From: Tanypteryx hageni
Taxonomy: Eukaryota; Arthropoda; Insecta; Odonata; Petaluridae
DNA: 64,000 nucleotides
Direction of reading: 5' to 3'
Assembly (NCBI GenBank): GCA_028673005.1
Contig: CM054116.1
Coordinates: 67,721,211 to 67,785,210, forward strand
Positions 55,686 through 64,000 of this stretch are shown piece by piece. Each line of letters starts with the position of its first letter. Positions within the stretch are counted from its first letter, which is position 1. The translations under genes and the position numbers were made by a program. The notes under the pieces were generated by a model, which was not told the DNA's origin, did no database searches, and saw only the letters and a list, made by a program, of their open reading frames with translations.

Positions 55686-58417
55686 TGTTAGGCTATTCCA
55701 TAACCTAATCAATAAATGATTGGCGAAAGTAAAGATGAGGTGGAAGAAGTGTGAGCACGAGTGGCTCTCGCGTAGATGAGTAAAATTTAAAAAGTTTGGA
55801 TTTTCGTTTCCGGTTAGGTGGCACACCTGACGGAGTGGCGTGATACAAGTAAGATATTATTTCGCTGAATTTAACGTATTCCAAAATCCTGATTTTTCCA
55901 AAGCCTTGCTATGTTTATTGGAGCTATCTCAGATGAGTACTTATTTTTTAAGTTTTGATACGCAAGTGCTTCATTGTTGAAAATTTTCAGCTATAAGACG
56001 ATTTCAATAACTATAGATTGGATGATCCACCCTGTACCTTGAATAGTGGAAGTTTTGATTTAGTGATGTGACCTATGTTTGCAATCTGATTAGTGTTTTT
56101 TCCTAAAACAAACCTCGAATAGACTAATTCGTGCGATACACACGCTCAATGGAAAAATTTTTGATCATTTTCTCAACAACATCTTATAAAGGTAAATGAC
56201 TAAAATACTACTTTCACATATCCTACCGCTTTTCAAAATAAATTAATTTATGAAAAGAATATTTTACAAGTTGAAGTAAATTGTTCAGTTTTCATTTTCC
56301 TTAAAGTGGCAGCCCTGATTGAATAATTTAAATCCAGCACAAGCACGTGATACACGCATGCGGATACACGGAGAGAGTGGCAGAAGAACCAAACACCAGA
56401 CCTGTTTTTTCTTTAATGAAATGGAAGATACTGATTCGGATGGGAACGATACGAGATTTCACGAACATAGGTAAAGGAAAGCGACAACAAAAAAGAGGAT
56501 GGAAAAGTACGATAAGAGATGATGCAATGACTGGAGGGTAAACAAATACAAGAAGAGGTTCTGAGAAGACGGGAGAGAGAAGGATGCGAAATATAAAAAT
56601 AAACGTGACCATATTTCGCGAAATATAAAAATAGTGCTGATTAAAAGTAACACTCCTCGGCGTAAGCATCGGTAACGGGATTGAAATGAATTAAAATCGA
56701 GCGGGAGGTCAATTGGTGTGGTAGGGCTTTTGACGATTCTCTCTAGACAAAAGTCGTCTGTGCAGGCGACGCGACGGTGCAGTCTTCAGGAAAGGAAAGA
56801 AATTAGTCAATTGCAAATAGATCGTAAAATTTAAAATTTTTATTAGGTCGTTAGATTAACTAAAATCAAAGAAAATTTTCCCAAGGATGATAATTTCAAA
56901 ATATTCCCAAATGAAGAGATGTTTCCATATAGTTTACCATTTAATATCGTTTTTATTTTAAAATAATAATTTCAGGTTGAACATGAATAAATTATCCGGA
57001 TACGCAGCCTTAGTAAGGTAATTAAATGCAAAAATATTGCTGTTCATTTTCCTTCAAAAATTCTAGATTATTTAAATGATGTTTATGTGAATAACCTAAG
57101 CGCAAAACACAAAATAATTTCATATACTACTGAAATTTGAAGAAAAATTCAAGTGGTTTTTTCTTTTCTGTAAAACTTAGCTGGGATGTGGATAAAATCT
57201 CATCATCATTATCATCATTGCAAAGGTTGTTATTTCAGCGAAATAAATCAAAGCAACTCTCCGTTTTCAATCCGGGAGTATTCAAGCGAAACGCTACGGA
57301 ACTTTCTCTTTTAAAGAAAGAAAGCAACACTAAAACTACTAGCACTCCCGAGCTTTTGAAGCCAGGATGGCGGCCCGACGATAAAGTTCAATATTCATCC
57401 ACGCACGCGTGCCCACGGCCAAAAATTTCTCTCCAAAACTCTCTCTCTCTCTGTCCCACGAGCGCTCAGATGCTTGCTTTCCCGTTGGAAGAGATCAAAT
57501 TCTCTTCACTTGTGCTTGCATCCCTTACCTTGCATAAGCAGATCTATTTGTGTTTCCCATCCAACTTCCATCCCTTCCTATTCTCTCCCCGATCTCCTCT
57601 GTATGTACTACTGCGTCACTCCTCCAAATCCCTCAACTCCTATAACTCTCCCTTCACTCCATTAAACTCCACTGAAACCTTCCACCCACCTCGCTCCCGA
57701 CAAAATTCCCTCCTTTCCTTGTAACTAACGCAGGATACGGCCCCAGAGAGCGTTTTGTGCGGCCCGCAAAGCTGTGTTGAAAAAATGATCCGTAAAATTC
57801 AACACGCAAATTCATATTTTTTAAATTTAAATATGATAAAAAACATTGAACATCAAAATTTGAACCTTGATAACCTCATTTAGAATTGATTATCACTTAT
57901 GCGACACCTCAGAATATCTAGTCAAGTTCCGCTTTAAACTCGAATCCTGCCCGCCGAAGCATTGGCATTTTCCAATGCGCTCCCCCCCCCGAAGGATTCA
58001 CTACCACCATTTCGGACATCCACTTTACACAATCCTTTATCCTCCTACAAGGCCGCCAAAGAAAACCGAGATGTTTTAAAACTCCTCTTACACTGACCTT
58101 TTTAGAAATATATATATTCTTCAAGGTATATACACATCCTACCTTAGAAACCCACTCTTCCTTTTTTTACGCACTTTTATTGAAGTTGGCTTGAGCCTTG
58201 TCATCGTTCGACATCTTTGATGCGTTATCTCTGGATCCGCAAACGCTACAGAGCTGAAATTTTGGACATATTCCACATTCGTGGTAAATTTTAATCTATC
58301 AAGTTTTGGTACGCGTTTCAACAATTTCCTTTGAGAATACATATAAATCAATATGAACTATATAAATAAAGAATTAACTTTGAAAAATTTAAAAAGCTTG
58401 AAGACTCAAAAGTGGAC
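55686..58417. other. Non-coding stretch, nothing recognised
   Basis: It contains a 195-codon plus-strand frame (57137-57724) rich in Ser, Leu and Pro in its CT-rich second half. I find no domain, signal peptide or family resemblance and do not call it. The rest is A+T-rich. Confidence 0.45.
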
Positions 58418-58742
58418 AATAAAATAAATAAATAACAGATTTTCAAAGCACACGCTTTTATGATGAACTCAAAAGTAGAAAATAAATTTTTATTGCATCA
58501 AAATTTTCATCGAAATTTTCATTTTGCAAATTTGGTGTGAAGAATAAAAGTGGGTGGCCTTTACACATAAGTAGTTTGCATACATTATTTTCTTCTTGGC
58601 CACCCACTTTTATTCTTCACACCAAATTAACAAAATGAAAATTTAGATGAAAATTTTGAGGCGACAAAAATTTATTTTCTAATTTTCAGTGCATTATAAA
58701 AGTGTGTGCTATTTCAAAACCTGGTTTTAATTTATTTTATTA
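58418..58742. mobile_element. Large imperfect foldback repeat (about 142-bp arms)
   Basis: The left arm, 58418-58559, and the right arm, 58598-58742, are reverse complements over most of their length. The inner 35 or so bases (from AATTTGGTGTGAAGAATAAA to GTGGGTGGCC) match perfectly. The outer parts differ by scattered substitutions and small gaps. The loop is 38 bases. There is no coding and no clear target duplication in the A+T-rich flanks. It is consistent with a foldback or MITE-type element of unassigned family. Confidence 0.75.
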
Positions 58743-59035
58743 TTCAACTACTTGCGCGAAATTGTTTCGAATTCGTCCGTGCTACACTCGGATGGGGGTA
58801 CCCCAGTACCTCTACCGTTAAGAAACGCAAACACGCGTAGGGGTAGAAATAAATATACGAATGCGCGCAAAAGGAAGAAAAGATAAATAAGGTTGGACTA
58901 GGAAGGATTCTACCGATCGTTTGCGGAAGCGTGCCTCGCGTAACATGCTTGCAATAGGAGAATGCGAACTCTCCCTCTCGCTCGCTCTGCAAATGTCATG
59001 GAGGGGTTATCCGAGGCCGTTACGTGGGCCGAGGT
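58743..59035. other. Non-coding stretch
   Basis: GC content is higher than in the flanks. An 82-codon minus-strand frame is not recognisable. Confidence 0.4.
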
Positions 59036-59100
59036 AGTGTGTGTGTGTGTGTGTGCGCGCTCGAGTGTTTGTTTGTGTGGGCGTGGGGATGTGGACGCGG
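59036..59100. repeat. (GT)n microsatellite and degenerate GT-rich tail
   Basis: A GT run at 59037-59055 passes into CGCGC and further GT-rich sequence, open in frame by composition. Confidence 0.85.
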
Positions 59101-60834
59101 TGGTTTATTTTTTGTTTTGCGTCGGTCATGTCCCGTGACATTTCGTTTTTGCATGACGTCCCAGGGGAAAAACGTCGAGGCTTTTTTTACGCCTTGATCC
59201 TAGATTATGGGCATGAAAGCCGTTTATTTCCGCGGCTCGGTAATTGCGTTAAATATACCGTGTAAAAATAAATTAACTAAATTCCGGTGGTTTTAATTCG
59301 ATTTTTTCCTCTCATTAAATTGACAGGGATACAAAAAAATTACAAGTTGTCAAGCTAAATTTCTATTCCGACCGATAAGAATATAAAACTTATATTACGA
59401 TGCACAAATTCTTTCCTACCAAGTTACTTGTTCAAATACGGATTTCCGCCGGTTCAATTTAAAATTAGTTTTTGATAATCAAGTGTCATCTGAAAAGTTT
59501 AAAGGACCATCATTTGTTATTTGGTTAAACTGAGAACATTTCATTTGAGTAGAACAAAATATCTTCATTTGGACCTTTATTAAATTTTGTCTTTCTCCAA
59601 AATGGAGTATTATTTTAAATGGTAAATTATAGCTGAAAATGAGGAAGTACTATTATAGAAATCAATGTAAGGGGTGAAAATTTTAATTCGTGTTTTAAAT
59701 AGTTAAATTGTTTGGTACATTATATAGTTTTTTTATGGTATATTTAAAATAGTTGTATTCTCAGCATGAATATATATGTAAAGATTACATCTACAATTAA
59801 CTGTCATTAAATTATGATTTTTATTCCAAATGAATGTTAAATTCTATCCAATATCTATTTTAAATGAATAATATGCGCCGATTTGTAAAAAATGTACTTC
59901 AAAGCATCTAATATATCTCTTACAAAAATATTCTTCTTTTATATTTTCTTTCACAAGTGATAATTATCTTTTCCTTAAAAAATAATAGAAAAGGCTATTT
60001 AATTTTGTAAGTCTACTTTCTCTTGTCTAAATTAATAAAATAATTCAAATCTTCCTTTTTTATGAGCACAAAATTGTAGCCATAAAAATCATGAGTAAAC
60101 AGCGCAATCAAAGCTATGATTATTCAACTCTTATTTCCTTAAAAAACGTATAAATTAGACGTAAGACTAATGCTTGACCGCGTCCATGCAAAGGCACTAA
60201 ATGCCGCTGTCTGGATCAATCTCGGGAATTTTTTATTTACATATACGAAACTTGCAACTATAACAGTATCGTGCTTGTTTATTTATTAGTTCCTTTGTAA
60301 TTATCATCTTACCGTCTTTATGACCGTAAAAAGCCATCGTACAGGATTAATCTTACTTAACATCAGCAATAAGATTATTTTTAAAGATTCGTTAAAAAGA
60401 CCCTTTTCAATAAATCATATAAATGTGCATTTAATTTAATAAGAAACACACGTAGCTTTGATTTTCAATTAAATTAAATTACATAACCGATTAATTGTTG
60501 ACAGCTATGATTTATACCAGTTAAACTAAGAATTATTTTGCTCGCAAGAATTAACATCAATAAAACGTAACGTATGCATTAAAATATATATACGAATAAG
60601 TAGGAATATAACAAAATTCAATGAATATGGGAAAAATGGGAGCTTCCTTTCATTACGCAATATGAAAAATCGCGTTTTATTTATTGAGATTTATTTAGAA
60701 TTGTAAACTTACAATTCTTTTTAAGTTAAGTAGTACTACCTGCTTAGTGCAGCGTTGCTTGCAGCATCAATAAGATATGTGTTTACTTCCACCAGGCATA
60801 GTAAATTAATGCAATGGGTGGGTTTATTTTTAGA
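59101..60834. other. Non-coding stretch, nothing recognised
   Basis: Very A+T-rich sequence, poor in open frames. No repeats identified. Confidence 0.55.
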
Positions 60835-61320
60835 AATGTATTTCAAAATACTACAAAATACTTTGGTGGAGAACTTAACTATCTCCGACGGTCCCGCATG
60901 TAAGGTTATACCAGTTCCATGTTAGGCCCTGAGATGGTAGTGATAGAAGGAGACTCGACAAAAATATTTTCTATCAAAATTTTCTGTTCAAATTATGTTT
61001 TGCGACAAATTCTGCTATTAGATATTTGTACTTTTTAATTTTAATGTTTTCTACGACATTAATGTAATGCAATGGAAATGAAGAATGTGCATGGGTATAA
61101 TTTTTAAAAATGCGTGTAAAAATACTACAGTGCCTCATAATGACGAACACAAACTATCTCCGACGGTCACGAATTTTAGGTTTTACCGGTTCCTATTACT
61201 TCCGTGAGATGGCAGTATGGTCAAATTGCTAGACACTAATATTTTCTATCTAAATCTTTTTTCTAATGAAGTTTTCCTACAATAGCTTATATTAGATACT
61301 CGTAGTTTTTTTTATGTTTT
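60835..61320 (+). repeat. Diverged tandem duplication, about 275-bp period
   Basis: AACTATCTCCGACGGTC at 60877 recurs unchanged at 61152. In both units a similar order follows: AGGTT, ACC(A/G)GTTCC, then TGAGATGG(T/C)AGT, a phrase with AATATTTTCTATC, then ATTAGATA and TTTTTTAATTTT-like stretches. ATACTAC occurs upstream of both. The shared words are separated by diverged sequence, so the duplication is old. No coding is visible and the identity is unknown. Confidence 0.7.
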
Positions 61321-62579
61321 AGGCGATATTTGTAAACAAAAAAGAAGTATAAATACCTTTAATGAAATTTCAATAACGTAATTAACAAGCCATGGATCAG
61401 TGATGTCCAATAACCATTCGGGGACAAAATAAATTTGTAAATATTCACAGTGCGGTGACCTGAAACCTTCGCATTTGATAAAGTGAAGTGTTATCCGCTT
61501 TTCCGATACGCTGGCAAAACGCACTTAATTATAGATAAATATATAACAAAGTATTTATTCAACGCCCAATTAAAAAAAACTCTCTATTTGTAAACATTTG
61601 CTCAGAATCGTAATTTGACAATTTTGAATGCCTCTTCTGCCGCCCATCGATTTTTTAGAAGACATTATTTGGCAGCTCAATAAACAGCATCATGGATTAC
61701 ATACACCCTTCAAATTTCAGCCTTTCATCTATTACCGTTTACTTGCTATTTCAATTTAATTGATTCCATAGACGGACCGAGAGCGAAAACATAAGAGCAT
61801 TTATAAAATAGAAGGTGTTGATCAGTTGGTGAATTTCTCATCATCTGATAAATTATAAAGTGGTATTTTGGAATGCACGGTAAATTTTTAAGCGATTTAT
61901 CTGATAAATTCGCAAAGCAAATTTTATTAATTAAGCAGCTGGTTATCAAAATTACATGAAAGGCTGACGATGAATAATTGAATATTCAGCGCCGATATGA
62001 GTAGAAACGAGATCCAACTATTGCTGCATTGACGTAGCGACAGGTATGTACATACGTTGTTTTTGGTGGCCTAAAACTCGTTTCCATCGGAAAATCGTGG
62101 AGTCTAAATTTAACCAATCTAAGAAAAAGTAGCAGCTTTAACGAAGGAAAAAATTAGATTCCTTGAGCGTGAAAATTCCCTCGAAGCATGAATATACCTT
62201 CAAATGAAATCTCACTCCAAAAATATACAGCGTTAAAGTCTCTTGATTAAAAAAATAACACTCGAGAGGAAAAAAGAACAAACGCGAAAATTCCCCGAGC
62301 GGAGACGTTTCCAAGACGATAATTTACCAGTGCAGAGGGATGAAAAAAAAACAACGAAAAAACGACGCGGACACACACAGACGCATCCGTTATGAAAATA
62401 AATTAACGAAATAAAAAGTCGGATTCATATAAAGGAGCTAGGCCAGGAGTGGACGAAATGTAACACTTTTTTTAGTACACGGCCATAAGGATTTCCAGCA
62501 GTCGAGAGAGAAAGAGAGAGAAAAGGACGTCGACAGAGCTCCATAAAAGAGAGATAAGGGGATCATAAGGATACAGTAC
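61321..62579. other. Non-coding stretch, nothing recognised
   Basis: A+T-rich sequence. No repeat or coding recognised. Confidence 0.5.
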
Positions 62580-62815
62580 AGAATCAGGAGGTGGAGGGAG
62601 GGGCAAGAGAAGCACTGAGAAAGAGGGTAGGAGAGAGGAAGACAGAGGGGGAGAATGAGGGAGGAAGATGGTGAGAGAATGAGGGAGGGAGAGAACGAGG
62701 GAGGGAGAGAGTGAGGGAGTGAGTGAGGGAGTGAGTGAGAGAGGGAGAGTGAAAGAGGGAGAGAGAGAGAGGGAGTGAGAGGAAGGGAGGGATGAAGGGA
62801 GTGACGTAGAAAGAG
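62580..62815. repeat. Purine-rich GA tract
   Basis: A second G/A-only tract, with GAGGGAGGGAGAGA-like units and GAGTGAGTGAGG phrases. It directly precedes the (GATA)n tail of the retroelement 3' end. The complement is open for 107 codons by composition. Confidence 0.9.
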
Positions 62816-62895
62816 GGATAGATAGATAGATAGATATATGTCTTTATTAGGGCGAGATTGAGACTAAAGTCTCCTCTTCCATCTAACCCATTGTT
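62816..62895 (-). mobile_element. Non-LTR retroelement 3' end (copy 3)
   Basis: On the minus strand a perfect 6-bp hairpin (62860-62865 with 62868-62873) is followed by GCCCTAATAAAGAC and a (TATC)n tail down to about 62816. It matches copy 2 closely across this part. Sequence beyond 62895 (upstream in element sense) has no counterpart in copy 2. Confidence 0.65.
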
Positions 62896-64000
62896 AGTTA
62901 CATACAATTAGATAGTAACAAGTAATAAAATTTAACTAAAAGGTTACATAAAACGAAGAGCAGCATAAACTACAATGAAATATATAGGAAAGTATAGGAT
63001 TTAAAAAAAAGATGGGTAATTGTTGTTGTTGCGGGGAAAAACTAGGGAAGAGGGAGGGAGGGAAGTAGGGAGATAGAATCTCTTGCCCATCTGTGCAAAG
63101 GCCCACCTCTCTCTCCTTCCTCTCTGATGTCACTGCCTCTCTGGACAGAAGGCTCGCTCTCCTCCTCCTCTCCCCCTTTCCTGCCACCTGTCTCTGAGAC
63201 GGACTGAAGTATGCGAGCGCCGTTCGATCCAAGCAGAGAGACAACGGCGGTAGAAGGTATGGGAACCAGAGAGAGAACGAGATGATGTGGACGAATTGAA
63301 GGGGACGACACGGATGAGAGATGCCGAGGAAAAGACGTGGGCGACGAATATTTCTTTCCTCTCCCTCTTTTTTTACCCTCGAATCTTGGACGCTTCCGTG
63401 GTAAAGGAGTGTGTCTCTCAGTGTTAATGGGAGTCGACCAGATGGCAAAAGGCGTCAGGGTCAATAAGGGATCCTTCTCCAATCTCTTCCGATTCTTCCT
63501 CATTCTCCGTCATCTTCCAATGCTCAGTAATATGGGGGAAGGGGAGACAGAGGGCGGAAATGGAAGATGGAATCCTGCCAATTCTCCGAAACGCCCACGT
63601 GACCGACCTTTCTACTTAACATTGTCCAAATCTCGCATCGAGACCATAACATCGCGCTTCTCCTAAACCATTGCTGTCTTACCTGTGGTCGCTTACCCCA
63701 TCGGAAGGATTTTTTTGTGCCTATCCGTAGCGTTTTGAAAAAACTATAACGATTGAGTGCGTCTCGTGGAGTCTCTTTTTTACTGCAAGTGCTGTAATAC
63801 CGTTGTTCAAACAATTAATGGTTTCTGGAGAAAGTTCATTATAAAGCATTATCTCATCGATTCTTTTACAGGGTATTTAAATAATAAAGGTATTAAAATA
63901 ATAAACTAGTAAGTTTAATACGCCTACATCTGTTTACAAATAATATATATTACTTATTAATTCGTCCGAGTATTATCAAGTTCGTCTTAATGGCTGAAAA
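62896..64000. other. Non-coding stretch with GC-richer patch
   Basis: A GC-richer, CT/GA-biased patch at 63030-63560 has frames of 96-170 codons on both strands, none recognisable. A GTTGTTGTTG run lies near 63021-63030. The final 350 bases are A+T-rich. Confidence 0.45.

Noticed and set aside
57137..57724. 195-codon plus-strand open frame
   Set aside because: No domain, signal or family resemblance. The second half is CT-rich Ser/Leu/Pro sequence, and there is no start context or splice signal I trust.
62936..63503. Overlapping minus-strand frames of 153 and 170 codons
   Set aside because: Two frames open over the same biased sequence, with Arg/Ser/Pro-rich content and no recognised protein.

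Overview
This window looks like an arthropod, most likely insect, nuclear genome segment. It is strongly A+T-rich and full of AT, CA and GA microsatellites. It carries decayed DNA transposons (hAT, Helitron, a Harbinger-like element) and non-LTR retroelement 3' ends with tetranucleotide tails, as insect genomes do. It has no bacterial operon structure, no rRNA and no intact gene that I can recognise. The longest open frames lie in low-complexity GA/CT tracts or look like chance. I read it as intergenic or long-intron DNA. The organism call is an inference, and I cannot name a species.

Layout. 1-4.1 kb: microsatellites and a doubled Helitron 3' end (1674-2542). 4.1-13 kb: two hAT-type miniature elements with 8-bp target duplications (4114-4534, 9566-9849), a second Helitron 3' terminus (7663), a Penelope-like hammerhead-type motif (8180-8214, minus) and a retroelement-like tail (11115-11131). 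13-26 kb: one SINE-like B box and otherwise unrecognised DNA. 26-29 kb: a diverged copy of interspersed repeat X, then a ruined hAT element with ZMYM1-type transposase remains (28000-28815, minus) between matching terminal motifs at 26913 and 29005. 31.4-32.1 kb: a complete copy of repeat X. 33.9-34.2 kb: a perfect 87-bp inverted repeat around a 96-bp loop holding a hammerhead-like core. 39.4-41.9 kb: a second copy of X split exactly by a 1.7-kb Helitron. 43.8-45.6 kb: Helitron debris, a 45-bp x5 tandem array and a decayed Pif1-like Helitron helicase. 47.6-51.4 kb: a hAT element with an internal tandem array, a retroelement 3' end, a hAT miniature element, a hAT transposase C-terminal fragment and a Harbinger-like element with a broken MADF domain. 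52-64 kb: GA tracts, a 12-bp satellite block, two more copies of a retroelement 3' end (minus strand), a large foldback repeat (58418-58742) and a diverged tandem duplication (60835-61320).

No set of genes works together here; the content is a layered record of transposition. The best-supported event is the nested insertion at 39541-41236, because the uninterrupted copy of its target lies in the same window. The least explained structures are the perfect inverted repeat at 33923-34192, the foldback at 58418-58742 and the duplicated block at 60835-61320.
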